Origin: Plectrocnemia conspersa
Lineage: Eukaryota > Arthropoda > Insecta > Trichoptera > Polycentropodidae
Assembly: GCA_009617715.1 (NCBI GenBank)
Contig: VTFK01000341.1
Coordinates: 62,001-126,000, forward strand
Length of the DNA: 64,000 nucleotides
Direction of reading: 5' to 3'
Under the pieces are notes generated by a model that made no database searches, had not been told where the DNA came from, and was given only the letters and a program-made list of their open reading frames with translations. Positions 10,860 to 24,206 of the stretch are shown one piece after another (the stretch's first letter is position 1; each line of letters opens with the position of its first letter). Position numbers and translations under genes: made by a program.

Positions 10860-12120
10860 GTGTATAGTGACTAGAGTGTCTCGAAATTAAGGTTTTTGTC
10901 TGACTGTCCCGGCTGTCCCGGATTGAATACACATTCAACATTTTTGCTGTGCCGTTTAGTAATGTTTTCCCTACTTCATAATAGATGGCGCTATTGCGGT
11001 TATTGCTTTCTCTACTTTATACTAGATTGCGCTGTTGCACTTGCTTGCAATATTTGTGCATTTGCTCCTCCTTGAATTTGGCTAAAATACTATAAATCTT
11101 AATGTAATGGAAATATTGAAAAGGCTGAAATGACGTCCCAAATTCTAAACCAATTAAAAAAATCCAAAAAACAGCTTTAAATGTATTTTGAAAATATTTA
11201 GTTTTGAGATATCTGAAGTAAAGAAAAAATGTAATAAATTTTGTTTAATTTTCATTTAAATGCTATTTGAATATAATTTTGTTCAGTAAAATTTGTAACA
11301 AGAAGTGGATTCTGGTACCTTTTTTTTAAAAAAAAAACCAATCTGAAATGATGGACCTGTTCCGTCACCAACCGATTACAACTCGACGGTTTTTCAGGAC
11401 TCACCATGTTTCTGTACACATTTTGGTATACTTATTCTATATTTTGTGCAATAAACTATCATTAGCTCTTCCGGCTTCTAACTGGTTGCAAAACTTTCAC
11501 TACTTATTTATATATAGAGTACTTTTGTACTTTCCCAAACTTTAATTTTAGCAAAATAAGGTTGTGGCAAAACGTGGGGTAGCAAACGGGTGGCCAAGTA
11601 CATAGGATTGGTACTGTATGCGCCTAGAATTACAACGAAGTGAACAAAGAATTAACGTATGTATGTATATGCATCAAAAAGCACCCGCGTTCCCATTAAA
11701 ATAATTTATTATGAATAGGTAACTAATCAACCCTTAAAATCAATAGTATTTAATTAATAATAAATCACAGTAATCCTTTGTTATCGAAACACTTTATTAT
11801 CAAATCATATACATAATCACATTTCAGTATCACATAATCATCAAATTCATATATAATATAATCGCATTATTTCATTAATCAAATTTGTGTCAATATTGAT
11901 CACGTTAACGTATGTTACAGCTAGCGGAAGCTGGCTTTATATATATATATGCAGATGCGAGTGACCTCAGGTAGTTCTGCTACTACGCGCATGCGTGAGC
12001 ACAGCCCTTTGTGCATGCATTAGTGTGCCAGTATTGCACCTCGTTGAAATATGCCAGCCCGGACAACCTCCTGGATCAATCACAGGATAATATCTGCGCA
12101 AAGGTCAAAAATGGATATTT
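10860..12120. other. Non-coding, one short direct repeat
   Basis: A block of about 50 bases with ctacttcataatagatggcgct/ctactttatactagattgcgct is repeated in tandem at about 10970-11040. The stretch at 11930-12110 is richer in G+C but shows no frame. Confidence 0.5.
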
Positions 12121-12326
12121 AAATTATTAAACTTATGTTTTGTACGAAAGTTTAAATGAAAACACGGCTGTTTGTATTATGCAAGGAAAATTGCATTTAA
12201 TGAGGTTCAACATATTTATTTTAATATAATAATATATTATAATTTTTTGATTAAATGTATTTAGACCTGAAAGATTTGTATTTGGCATTTCAACATTAAT
12301 GCACACGTTGAATGTTATTGTTTTGT

Positions 12327-12583
12327 CAGTGGCGTAGCTATGGGGGGGCGGAGGGGGCGGGCCGCCCCGGGCGGCACTTGCTTGGAGGCGGCATATTCGC
12401 GATGGGATCCCCTACTGTGGTTCTTATTGGTTACTTATATACATTTACAAATAACAAGAGCTTAATAATAACCAATTTATTATTTTAAGAAATGCTGATT
12501 TTATGACCCTACAAAAAATGTATGAGGGGGGGCGGCAATTTTAAGGATCGCCCTGGGCGGCACATGCCCTAGCTACGCCACTG
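12327..12583. mobile_element. hAT-type MITE, 257 bp, with 8-bp target duplication
   Basis: Terminal repeats CAGTGGCGTAGCTA and TAGCTACGCCACTG, then a G+C-rich subterminal region (GGGCGGCA repeated). TGTTTTGT is duplicated at 12319-12326 and 12584-12591. Non-coding. Confidence 0.93.
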
Positions 12584-13689
12584 TGTTTTGTATGTTGAGA
12601 GCTTTATGTCATGACCTAGCGGTCACGCGTTTATATTTGTATCTATGGCAACGTTATTTATATTAATTCAATTTAAAATAAAAAGTATTTAAGTATTCGA
12701 ATCGGTTCGTAATTTTTTCTCGGTTTTTACCGATATTAATTTATTTAACCAATTATTGCCACAAAGCAATTAATTGCCAAAAATAAATATTGATTAATAA
12801 TAATTATTTTAATTAATCATTAATTACCTTTAATAATATTTTTTTCTTTTTTTGATTACTGGCAAACTGATAAAAATATACACTACATTCCGTATTCCAC
12901 CTGCTGTTGGCATTGTCAATACCATTATTTTGTAAAAAGGTACCAAACGGCCATAATTTATGGACTTTTTAGAGAAATTGGGATCTTTGATCGTCATGTC
13001 CGTCAGCATGCACTTGTCAGAAAATTATATAGACTAGTGGCATTTTGCTTTATTGCGTGTTGAACGCGTGTGTGCGACAGGTGATGTCTCACGGTCAATG
13101 CGTATTTAAATCAAAAACTTCCTATTTGTCCGGGTTCTTTATTAGATGAAAATTATCCTTAAAATGAAATGCACTTTTTAATAAGATATTCGATATTTTT
13201 TTAGTAGAATAATAGTCATTGGTTTTGAGATGTTTTATTTATAGAATTTTTTATAAATTCATGCTCTACTTGACGTAGTTGGACCCCGGTTGACATGAAG
13301 AGGGAAGCGACTGATTTTTTGGTCTATCTTAATCTCGGACATTTTCACTTCTCAATTGCTAAATATAAACAATATTTGTAATATTTTATATTTATTTATA
13401 ATAATACAGCATATTGCTGAAAATAAAAGTGAGGTAAAATGATAATGCGTTATCGAATTTCTTATCACTTTTTGTTTTTAATATGGCTTTTGTAATACGA
13501 TCACCGTAATTTGAAGCGATTTATTATTTAATAACATAATCAATAAATCATATCCATTATAAAATAACAATAAACTACTACCTTGAAAACTCATTATATT
13601 TTGATTACATTCTCTTTGATTTTTATATATAATAGAATATGCTGAAAGATTCGAGGGTTCCCACTAATATATATATAGCACCGGCACAA

Positions 13690-13850
13690 TATAATTTGTT
13701 TTTGGCGTAGATTTTTGATTTCTAAGAAGTGATGTTAATTTTACTAATTGGATAAAATACTGTTTTTAAGTATTTCGTTCAATTCTCGCTTCTCAGAAGT
13801 CATAAAATCGTGTCACATACGCCTTACTGGAAATGATCTGTTAAAATGAT
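13690..13850. repeat. Diverged copy of the palindromic MITE
   Basis: Contains ggcgtagatttttgatttctaagaagtgat and, facing it, cttctcagaagtcataaaatcgtg, the inner arms of the element at 150-418. Outer ends not found. Confidence 0.5.
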
Positions 13851-14611
13851 TTCAGTACTTCCACAAAATAACAATAGGTTGCAAACAATTTAAAACATCT
13901 TAAATTAGTATTATCAATTCAGTAAAATTTCAGATTGAATTTTTGCGAAATATTTGTGTCAGTATTTTATTTTCAATAATTTATTAAATTGTGAGTATTT
14001 ATGTAACATAACGTAACTACAAAGACGTTCAGTACATTGCGACGGAATTTAAAAGATTTATGACCTCTTGTAAGCGCAAATATTTTATTTTACATTTTGG
14101 TAAACTCTTGCACGCATGGTGAGTAGAAAAACTAATAAAATCTCCGACGTTATTTCCAAGAAGGTGTTCGTTGTGTTTCAGAGAAGTTTCTACCTTTTAT
14201 ATGGGTAAAAATAAAAAAACACCATTGCAAACCATTAACCTTTTCAAACCCAGGTGTGCATACAATTGCATATTTTGTACATCACTAATACTAATGATGC
14301 TAACTACGCTGTAACACTTCAGGCGTTAACAGTGTGTATTGAATATAGTAAGTAAAATAAATTTTAAAACGTAAAATTCGAAGCCTAAGTTCTTAGTTCA
14401 GACTAATAAGTATTGGTGGTATATAGAATACGAAATACCGTTGATCTATACACGAGAGATTAAAACGTAACGCAACATTTTTTTTATCAAAAAAAAATAT
14501 TTCATTAATTTTTAAATTAAGCCAGTCGTTTCAGGTACTTATATAATCAACAAATTTATACTTCTAAAAGATAATTAAAAGCAAAATAATTCTAATTACT
14601 TAATTTTCTGA

Positions 14612-14805
14612 ATGATTTTATTGCTTTTGACGTGGATTTTTGACTTTTAAGAAGTAATAATTGTTTTTGCGCTCTCCTATTGGGTTTAGATGTGCTTTAT
14701 TCGATTCTCACTCATAATTTTGTTATAAAAAGTTTAAATATAAACACTTGATAATCGAGCGTTTTCATCGCGATGTCACGATTTTATTGCTTTTGACCTT
14801 GACCG
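14612..14805. repeat. Partial copies of the palindromic MITE
   Basis: 14612-14715 matches the right arm (gacgtggatttttgactttt, gcgctctcctattgg). 14755-14805 resembles the G+C-rich core (gttttcatcgcgatg, then ttttattgcttttgacc). Confidence 0.6.
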
Positions 14806-14879
14806 GAAATTCACTATATGGCAACACTGAGCAACAAAGAAAACAAGACTAATTATCAAGTAAAGTATTATGAGTAGAT

Positions 14880-15050
14880 ATTTTTAACAATTTTTAATGC
14901 CTAATTAGAATATTTCGCATAAAATATGATTTCAGGAAATATGTCGCAACGGTGGCTAATTTTTATATTTATTTGTAGCATAGAAAGGGTTAACTCGTAC
15001 TTATTATTATTTATTCAAGAAATTATATTACGATGTTAAAAATACATAAA
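14880..15050 (+). repeat. Dispersed repeat, inverse copy at 40425-40620
   Basis: Near-identical to the reverse complement of 40425-40620, including tgtcgcaacggtggctaatt and ggttaactcgta. Non-coding. It lies close downstream of the polyadenylation signals of the zinc-finger gene. Confidence 0.75.
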
Positions 15051-15128
15051 ATAATATTTAATTTAATTTAAGCCTTCTGTTAATTTTATTACTATTATTT
15101 ACAATAACTACTTACAACTAGTTTTAAA

Positions 15129-15140
15129 TTTATTTTTATT
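15129..15140 (-). terminator. Tandem polyadenylation hexamers for the zinc-finger gene
   Basis: Two adjacent AATAAA hexamers on the minus strand about 115 bases after the TGA of the last exon. In such A+T-rich DNA the hexamer is frequent by chance, so position is the main support. Confidence 0.35.
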
Positions 15141-15251
15141 TGATAGAAAATTTATATAAATCGAAATTACGTAATTCATTTCCATTGCATTTCACATGTA
15201 TTTACTAAATGGCAATAAGAAATATAAAATAAATAATTTACCATATCTCCG

Positions 15252-15357
15252 TCAATTTTCTCTCACCTGCTTAGTACCGTAAGAGTACCGTCTGATCCGA
15301 CCATATCTACCAGCGTAGTCGCAGTCTTCCGAGCAGACTGTTATATCCTGGTTTTTT
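15252..15357 (-). CDS. Last exon 7 of the zinc-finger gene
   Basis: Completes the split AGA codon and reads KNQDITVCSEDCDYAGRYGR, then a basic/Tyr-rich tail ending GTKQVREN and TGA at 15252-15254. The VCSEDCDYAG stretch may be the last metal-binding Cys pair (model residues 534 and 538). A perfect donor-like CAG|gtgaga lies four codons before the stop, so a further exon is possible. AATAAA hexamers at 15135-15140 and 15129-15134 on the same strand suggest the transcript can end here. A second AG (acceptor at 15347) would allow direct phase-0 joining to exon 5. Confidence 0.55.
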
Positions 15358-16572
15358 CTTCAGTGGTATAAAAAGAAATCATTTTCCTCGTTAAATTAAC
15401 TTTTAAACTTGACAATGCCGGTTATGAATCACATATTTATTGCATTACTAACACTGTCACAACATCCTTTTCAATACCTTATTTTAAACCAACCATTATA
15501 TTGTTTACCATTTACCAGTGGTTTAAATCATTATATGTTTTATTAATTTTGTTATGTTCAGTATAAACTCTTGAAAATTGGATTACGAAAAAGGATAATT
15601 TTTAATAAAAACTAAAAGTTATTATATCAACATTATTTATTTACTCTTATGTGCTTTCAATTTAACATTTTTTATTATTTTAAAAATATATCATCTTAAG
15701 ATATTACATATAGCATTTAATAGTTAATTATATAATTCAACGTATCTCATATCAATAACATGTAATTATTTTTATTTATAATAATTATTGTACAGGATAA
15801 TTTTATTTTTCATTATTAAAAAAATATTTCATTTCTTTTGTCAAATATTATAAGAATTTGGCTGATTCCATTTGTTTGTATCCAAACTGTAAATAAACAT
15901 TTATTTTTGTATTAAAATCATTTTTTTGCATAAAATTATAAAATAATTATGTTTTGTTAAAATCAACTTCCAAAAACTAATTAATATTATTTCACTCTAA
16001 AAGTGAATAATACTTAATATTAATATTAATTTAAAATGCTAATATTCTTAATTATTATTTATTAATTCTTATTATCTACAAGAAAAAGCGAAATATCGAT
16101 ATTTGTTATATTATAAATATATAACAAATATCGACTTTATTTCTAAGTAGGTTTTATAAATTTTATAATAGAAAAACGACGCTCAAAAACCACCGGTTTT
16201 GTACCCCAACTGCGCGATACTACCGTGCGCCCATATTTAATAGTTGCAAAACGGTCCTTTGTTGTTCAAACCTACACGTATATAATGATATAATGGTTAA
16301 TTTGTTTATGTTAGCTTTTGGTTTGAACATAATTAATTCAGAAACGGGCAAATTACAATTATCACAGATTAGGTTTACCTAGATGAAAAATCAAAATCGA
16401 GCTAGGTCGTACGAATATGACATTGAAAAAATTTGTGGTTTCACTGCAGGCGCACATAAACACATACACATAAAGGTATAGTTGATTTATAAAACCGGAG
16501 GTTTTTGATATAAACAAACACCAACAAATTTGCATTGCAGTTAGTTATTTTTAGTTTAAGTATTTTTAATAC

Positions 16573-16601
16573 CTGCATGAGACGCGTAGCTCTAATGGTT
16601 T
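16573..16601 (-). CDS. 29-base micro-exon 6 of the zinc-finger gene
   Basis: Reads KPLELRVSC plus AG in the frame left by exon 5 (PYLQ|KPLEL), which fits the Q-K/R-P-L that commonly follows the last CxxC of the 3CxxC family. Donor CAG|gtatta. The acceptor used would be the second AG of ttttaatttcagcgaag. The first AG is the stronger site but would put a stop after four codons. A 34-base version from the first AG, or skipping of this exon, cannot be excluded. Confidence 0.4.
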
Positions 16602-17639
16602 CTTCGCTGAAATTAAAAACATATATGTTAATCGATCGTGATGATGATAAATAAATAATACATATTATCTTATTAAATTTAGTTACAGCCAACATACTAG
16701 CTAACTGATAATATCATTCGCCGATATAATTAATCCACAAACAACATACTCCAACCTCATATAATCTTAAAACTGATTAGGATTTGTTAGAGAACACTCG
16801 AATTGAACATCAAATTATCGAATTGAACATCCCCTTGAAAATCAATGCAGGAGCATTCGAAAACCTAAAAGAAATTCAAACAGTATCCTTGAAAGCCACA
16901 CCTAATCTAAACACAAATGAAAAAAGAGAAAACCACCCTGAAATAATAACATAAAAAATAGTAGAAAAACGTAACCATGCAAAAAAATTGGAAACACTGT
17001 AGATAAAATTTAATATAAAGCCGTTAAAGAACTAAAGACTCTTTTAGACACCCAAAAATGATTATATTTAAAATTTCTTGAAGAACTTGTTGGCTTAAAA
17101 AAATTAATGATTATACGTCGTGGAAAGTCACGAATAAGCTTTAGTAATCCATAAAATACTCGCTGCCAATAGTAAAAGTCCGATACATTTACAGATCTCA
17201 GCTGAAGAATATTAAGAATTACAGGTTAAGGTTACAGCTCACTTGAAATAGAGTATTTATGGAATAATTAATTTAATAGTAAACTAGAAGCTTTAACAAA
17301 TAAATACTAAAATCAGAATGAAGCAAAAATTATATTTATAACCCAAAAAGTTGAGGGTCCAGTATTCGTACATTTGCTAGCTGCGGTATCTCACGTCAGT
17401 GAGAGGCCGACAGCTAGTAAATGTGTAATTAATAATGCATTTATTAAAATATTTAAACATATAACAGAGATATTAAAAAACTAAAATTAAGAATTATTGT
17501 TTAATAATTGAGACGATTAATGAAGTAAAAAATATACTAAATTAAAAAAGACGATTTAAATTTAAACAATAATATTCTTAAAAAAAGATATTTTTTTGAT
17601 GGTCTGATATATCTTAATATGTTTGCAAAAATTTAATAG

Positions 17640-18090
17640 ACCAACAGAATTGTAAGTAGGTATTCAGAATATGAGACCCAAAAATAAAGGTGAATTAATT
17701 ATAACTTGTGAGTCTAAAGAAGTTACACAAAAATGATCAGAAGATGCAATGCAGAAAATATAAAAAAGAATGTAATTACAGTAAAAAACAATAATAAAAT
17801 AATTAAAAAATGGAACATGAAAATGCACATGGAACAAATTTATAAGAATAGGATAGATAGGTATAAGAAATCGAGTACAGCCAGGGCAATAATGTATTGT
17901 TTAATTTATATAATAATATTCCTAGGACAATCCACAAAAATAAAAGTATAGCGAGTTTTCTTAATAAAGAAATAAATTATAATATTAGTTTTTTTATATC
18001 CTGTTTATGTTTGTAATATATTTTATATGTATGTTTCGACTAAATTAGTTTAGTGTGTACACAATTTGCTATATTAGCTAAATAAAACTA
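17640..18090 (+). mobile_element. LINE 3'-end remnant (jockey-like), copy 2
   Basis: Shares with 30405-30640 the stretch ggtataagaaatcgagtac, the gtacagccaggg-like block, acaatccacaaaaataaaag and aataaattataatatta, then gtatgtttagtgt-like 3' sequence. The open stretch at 17733-17951 is a remnant of the LINE C-terminus. Confidence 0.6.
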
Positions 18091-18269
18091 AAAAAAAAAT
18101 ATTTTTAATTAATTAAAAAAATTGGTAAAATTTAACCGCGTAGCATAAAATTTTCGAGAAATTTTCTTTCAATTTACATGTCGAGAATATATTTTTTAAT
18201 TTAAAATTGACTTATTATTTATATTTAATGATTATATTTATTTAATATAAATTTTCTGTTGTTAAATGA

Positions 18270-18330
18270 AAACTGGGTTAACACAGTCAACAACTACTAA
18301 ATAAGTAGTGAGACATCAGTGACATGTATT
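18270..18330. repeat. Short dispersed repeat, three or more copies
   Basis: caacaactactaaataag followed by gtgagac recurs at 31805-31850 and 54050-54095. A related inverse piece lies at 47130-47165. Perhaps the conserved end of an unidentified element. Confidence 0.6.
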
Positions 18331-18784
18331 TTATTATTAAATACTATTATCGCAGCATTTAAGCTACATTTAAAATAAGTTATGGGTAGTTCTAATGCAG
18401 TTTTTAGATTATAAAAATGTATTAAAATTGTAATTCAAAACAATTTGCTGATTAAATTCTAAATGCATTTAACGGAACTCAGATTTATTTTAAACTTGTA
18501 ATGCAAAATACAAATCTTATTTTTGTGGCAAAAATATTGTACAATATTAATAGCGACTGGTTTAAGCTACCAACGGGCTGACTGACTTTTGTATACTTTA
18601 TTTAATCTAAGAATGTATCGCTTGTAACTAAAATAGTTTCATCACAAGTTAGGGCGAAGCTAAATGTAACGTAGTCGTTATTTTTGAAGTATGGAGCGTT
18701 ATATTTTGTGGCTTGTAATACATTCTTATAGCAACTAGAGGTTTTTTAATATATTTAAAAATAATAGTAGATTTGTAATAGAAC

Positions 18785-18976
18785 CTGGAGGTATGGAAAA
18801 AAGAAGATCTTGCATTTTTTGCACTCCTGTTGTTGGTTCGCCATCGAGAAGTGGCTTACCCACTTCCTGTAGCACTTTTTGCATCTAAACTTCCCATGTA
18901 CAACCTTAGTGCCCTGGTACGGGGTAAGTTTTACCTCCATTACACCGTCTTTGTTGTAGGTTGGAGTGATGTATTT
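18785..18976 (-). CDS. Internal exon 5 of the zinc-finger gene: 3CxxC zinc-finger core
   Basis: After a good acceptor (gttttttacgcag) there are 64 open codons. The core reads HGKFRCKKCYRKWVSHFS, then ECKKCKIFFFPYLQ. The order G-x-F-x-C-x2-C-x3-W-x-S...Q-x-C-x2-C...P is that of the zf-3CxxC family (ZAR1, ZAR1-like and RTP proteins and many invertebrate relatives). Cysteines fall at model residues 484, 487, 504 and 507, with Trp at 491. The donor is weak (CAG|gttcta); if it is not used, the frame continues ten codons and stops. Phase 0 on both sides fits exon 4. This exon gives the gene its only recognisable domain. Confidence 0.7.
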
Positions 18977-19084
18977 CTGCGTAAAAAACGATCATTAAAT
19001 AATCTTCCAAATCAGAAACTTTTCATTGAGGGGTTGATAAGGGGTTCTCCAAGTTTTGTGTTCTAAAACAAATCATTTTCCGCC

Positions 19085-19135
19085 ACTGGCATAGCCCAGG
19101 GCCCAGGTGCTTTACAACTGTTCCACCCGCCTTGT
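19085..19135. repeat. Right end of a hAT-like element
   Basis: Ends in ccttgtggacagccctg, typical of the right terminus of hAT MITEs such as the one at 2639-3017. No matching left end seen nearby. Confidence 0.35.
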
Positions 19136-19269
19136 GGACAGCCCTGTGTATACCATGTTTTTAGAAAATTTGACTGCCATTCCTTGATTTTGTGACGTAC
19201 GTATACTGTTATCGGTCTTCAGATATGCACAATTTATTACAACTGTTTCCGGTCTATCATCTTATATTT

Positions 19270-21340
19270 TAGTATAATAGGACATACTATTTTAGAGGAC
19301 GTTAAAATGACACATGTTACAGGCCATAGGTGACTACGTAACAATAAATGTACTATGGAATAATATAAGAAGAGAATTCAAAAAGTAAAGATACAACGTC
19401 TGGAAAATGTTAAGGCTTATAAGCCATTTTAATTTGTGATTTATATATGACACTCCTTAACTTTTTTTTAGGAATATTCGTCATATAATATAACTCGATA
19501 CATATTCTCATTTTGCGGTTGCATAAGGAGCAGTTTTGGTACCTTATCGCCATCGCCTGCTCTTTTAATTAATAACCGTCGTTTTTTCTTAATTTAGACA
19601 TATAATTTTGCTTGTTTATAAATTAATTTAATGTCACTCCCTTATCGTTTAACGAATAATAAATATCACGGTAATTTTAATCATGCACTATTTTGCTTTG
19701 TATCTTTACTTTCTGAATTTACACCGTACGATTATGTGTTACTTCAATAGAATGTTTTTGGCAATTTGAAGATGCATGTTTTATATATGTACATATGTTT
19801 TATCAGCTTGCAAATGCATGCAAAAATGTCTTAAAAGTCTACAACTAAGTGGCAGAATATATATGTTTTTTTATATTTAAGCATATTTTTTTGGCTCAAC
19901 TAGTAGTAGATTTAATGATATAACTAAAAAAACGTTATTTTAAAAGCTGATAACTCGCGAATCCTTAACGATACAGAATAAATATAAAGCTTTTGAAGTA
20001 CGTTAATTTAAATCCTGTTTTGTTGATGTATAGTTTTAAGGTAACATAACAATTACAAGAGATACAAGAGCCTTTTAAAAAAACTTTTATTTATTTTATT
20101 AATTTATTTAGCTTAATAGCTAATTTTTATATGTAATTTTTTGTGTATGCTTATTTAAAATCATACATTAATAGAAACTTTTTCTTTGGAATTAAGGGCT
20201 TACGAGACAAAAATCGTATATAAGTCATTATTTGGTTCATTTTTTTATTGTAGTATATAAATAAAATTTAATTAATTTTCTGTGCCAGGTTAGCTTGGAT
20301 ATTTTTTTAAGGGAAATATTCTGTAGTCTACATTGTTAAGAAAGACCTCCTGGGTAAAAATATAATATATATAAGACAGCTTTATTGTTTACGTGAGCTC
20401 CAACGAAAACTGCAATACTGAAATAAATGTATTCTATTGAAAATATAGATTGAACTTATCATAATATTAATGTTAAATTTAATTGCATGATGGATGAAAT
20501 AAAAATCTAGATAGATACTTGGACCACTGTAAATCTTAAATTTTATATATACAAAATATTTTTCAGCTTAATTCGTGCATGTTTAATAACTGGTTTTAAT
20601 AATATGTGTAATCAATGAATTAAAAGTCTCGTTACTATGTTTTCAGCAATATTTAAATATGGTTCAAATATCTATTAAAAATCCTTAAAAATGCCCCAAA
20701 GCGCTAAATGTGACGCTAAAAAATTATATAAGTGATCCTAAAGGTGAAATATATGTTGTATATATTTTCTAATACGTATTAAATTACAAACCACTCACTT
20801 GCTTATTTTCCTAAATTACAATTCAAGTTGGGTTAAAGCTGAAATTGATATAAAGTTAAACATAACAATATCTGTATACACATGGACACATTTAAAATAT
20901 ATTTCGCTGTGCGGCTTCATTACAAATTCAAGCTTTTCGCTGTAAGCTGAAATATAATATGAAAAATTACCAAACCAGTTTTTTTCACTTGATGTAATTT
21001 AATAATAATAATGGACGTTCAATAAAATATATTTGTCTACAATGCTCATATTTTTCTAAATTTTGATTAATGTATAATGCAGTGCGTGCTAAATAAAAAA
21101 TTGCGTCGCGGCTTACTTTAAACTTATGTTAAAGCAATTTCGATATAGTTTAAAAAATAATTTTAAATGTAAGAAACGCAAAATTTAAGAAATAAAATAG
21201 TAAAAATTAAACCTGTTCTTATAAAGTCCTGACGTCCTGTGAGCATTTAATTTCAGATACGATTAAGTTACACTTTTATACCAACAACGAATAATTGGGC
21301 TCATCATTTTACTAATACACATATATGTATATAAAAACAA
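19270..21340. other. Intronic sequence, nothing recognised
   Basis: Between exons 4 and 5 of the zinc-finger gene. A+T-rich, no long frame. Confidence 0.5.
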
Positions 21341-21351
21341 ATTGTACTCAC

Positions 21352-21450
21352 GAAAGGGCAGACTCTATGAAAGGGCGATGTACATTTCGGGCACCTACCA
21401 CGATTACTTTTCACAAAAGACGTTTTAGAAGTTGACACAATCTCACGCTT
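21352..21450 (-). CDS. Internal exon 4 of the zinc-finger gene: start of the Cys-rich region
   Basis: Acceptor (tattatttgcttag) and donor (TTTC|gtgagt) bound 33 open codons, phase 0 at both ends. The translation begins KREIVSTSKTSFVKSNRG and ends RCPKCTSPFHRVCPF. It supplies a CxxC pair plus one further Cys (residues 439, 442 and 450 of the 560-residue model), like the lead-in to a zinc-binding domain completed by the next exon. An in-frame stop immediately before the AAG confirms that it is not part of a longer open frame. Confidence 0.6.
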
Positions 21451-21639
21451 CTAAGCAAATAATATACTTATATATATATCTATGTGTAAAGTAAACTTCT
21501 ATTAGGGAATTAATTTAGTTATTATGTTTTACATTACCCGAATTAAAGCACGTGTGTCAACCTTCTGCGTAATCTGAGTGATATGTACTTGCTGTAACAA
21601 TTAATACATAGTCAATTAATAACATCGAAAAATTAACAC

Positions 21640-21700
21640 AGTGCTTCTCAAACTTTTGCGGACCGATAAAAAAATTTCATAAGCATCTGCTACATTGCAT
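21640..21700. repeat. Left end of a hAT-like element
   Basis: cagtgcttctcaaacttttg followed by cggaccgata is a common hAT terminus form. The right terminus was not found. Confidence 0.4.
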
Positions 21701-22666
21701 TTTTTTATATTTTTTTTTTACAATAAATGTGCTTAAAGAATAATCGGAAAAAAGTATGAAAATAATTACAAAAATAAATAATTGCAATAATAAGTCTCCA
21801 AAATAAAAAATGACACAAGTTATCTTTATTCAAAAACCAGGAAAGAACCCAAGAGACGTCAAATCTTACATAGCAAATGCTATTTAGTCTATTTTATCAA
21901 AAATGCTTGAGAAGCTACTGCTATGTAGAGTATATTTAATACTATAGAAACGAAAGATAATCCCTAGCTATCAACGCTATTTTTTTCATATCGCCAACTA
22001 AATATTGATTTTGATTTCGCTACCTTATAAATACTACAAATTGGAGAGAGAATGGGGATGTCATGTTCGCTACGAGTTGAGTAAAGACTGAAAAAGAGCA
22101 ACCTAATAAAGCTCTGGACAAGTTTTGCCGAAACCCTCGAGGTAGAGTGTATGTCAGAAATGGTCAAAACCAAGAATGTTGACTAATGGTCATTGGTGGT
22201 CCTGCCATGGTTTCAACATTTTTTTTAATATAATATAATTATATTTTTTACAAAGTACCTTTATATAGGTGCTGCCAGCACTTGTTGAAGGGATTTCAGC
22301 GGGTGGTATTTGAAAAGACTTGAAAGACTTTCGTTTGTAGAGTGGTACCTGATTAAATACAAAATAATAATAAAATTAAAAAAAGTGAACTGCATAAAAT
22401 AAAAAAATGTCAATGTCATATTACCCGTGTTTTTTCATCCACTTGAAAATTAAGATCACAAAACAGATCTGGGTTGAAGTTGGCCTGATGTTAATTAATC
22501 ATGTAAATAAATATTATATAAGTATTTATTATAAAAAATATTATAAAGTAATGAGCTACTAATATTTATTGTACTGTTCTCTAACTAATAATATAAATAA
22601 AATTATTTTTATAATAAAAATCATAAATCATTATTATAAAAATATATAACACGATGTATTACAGCA

Positions 22667-22740
22667 GGCCTGGGCAAATTACGGCTAACGGGCCGCATGC
22701 GGCCCGCCAGCTATAATCGTATTTCTGAAAAAATTTGCCT
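22667..22740. repeat. Left end of a hAT-like element
   Basis: caggcctgggcaaattacgg, then the palindrome gggccgcatgcggccc, as in other short hAT termini. No partner end was found. Confidence 0.4.
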
Positions 22741-24206
22741 TTTACCGCCTCTTTAAAAAAACAAAATAAAATTTATAGCACTTAACATAGTAGGTAGTAC
22801 TTAACATAATCAAACCATAACTTTAAAATAAAAGTCATGCTATATTTTGTTAAAAAAAACTTGGTAACCAAAAACAATTAATACGCGATAATAAAGGTTA
22901 TATATTACACTTAAAAAAGCAAAACGAACAAAAATAGTCAATAAATAATACAGCGGTTCTTTCTTACATCTCCGAACGAAATTTACCTGACCCTTGCGGT
23001 CATTTCTGGAAGATTTTTTATTTAATGTTTGTTCACAATATGTAACATACTGTAAATACATTATAGCATAATTTAGTTTGTTTATGTAACGTTTAATTTG
23101 GTGCGATTAATTGAAATTACTGCCTTAAGTTTTTTAACTCCGTATTGTTTGAATACCTAGAATAAAAATTATTTGGGAAAAGTATGTGCTATTTATTGTA
23201 TTTACCATTATAAAAAAATTAGCAAAATTTTAAAAAAATTATCAAAATTTAGACCTAAATCCTATAGAGCATTTATGGACAAAAATAAAAGGTAAGCTTG
23301 CCCAAGACAATTGCAAATCCAAAATTGCATATTGCAATAATAGAGAAAATTGTCTCCATCCACCTGCAAGTCATTAGCTGGCCACACACGGGCGGATCTG
23401 CCCGTCGGATTTGTCCGAAATGGATGTCTGACGGACAAATCCGCCAGTGTGTGGGGTTAAAACTGTCGGACAGATCCGTCTGTTGTCTGTCCGTTGTCCG
23501 TGCTCAAAACGAACGGTTCGGACACGGACAAACAGATCTGAGCAGAGATCGCGCTCACGTAAACGACCGTTTACAGTAATTTTTGTTAAAATTTGTCCCT
23601 TAAATAATTTTATGACCCGGGCCTTTATTAATTTGCGCCAAAGTTGCCGCCTACGTCTAAATTTTTTCAAAGTTTTATTAACTTATGACCCATTTCTATT
23701 ACATTACTATACAATAGAAAAAAAGTATATAAATTTAAGATGCACTTAGACTCTGGATACGTAAATATTACATATATAAATACATAATAAAAAATATAAT
23801 TTTAATTATACTAAAATTAAAGTTATTATCATTATTGAAAATGTATGAAAATATCAAGATATATACATATATGTATGTATATATTATTATTATTAATAAA
23901 TGTCATTTAAATTTAGAATTTACTTTTAGCACTATATAAATTTAACTTTTCTTCTACAATACTCCAAGTAGAGCTCATATGGCATCTCAGCTTCAATAAA
24001 ATTGAAAGCCAATCAGATAAAATTGATTTTTTTTCTGACATTCTTCGATAGAGTTAAATATGGTTAACAGTATCGATGTGAAATATGGTTTACAATATCG
24101 ATGGAAATATGCATGTTTTTTAGGCAGCACTCGACTCTTGCTCTTGTCAATTGAAAGGTAATTAAAATGTATCGCAATGGTGTTATCCTCACTCGATGGT
24201 TTACGG

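Noticed and set aside
23374..23749. Overlapping 98-100 residue frames on both strands
   Set aside because: They arise from the inverted-repeat end of the foldback element, not from a gene.
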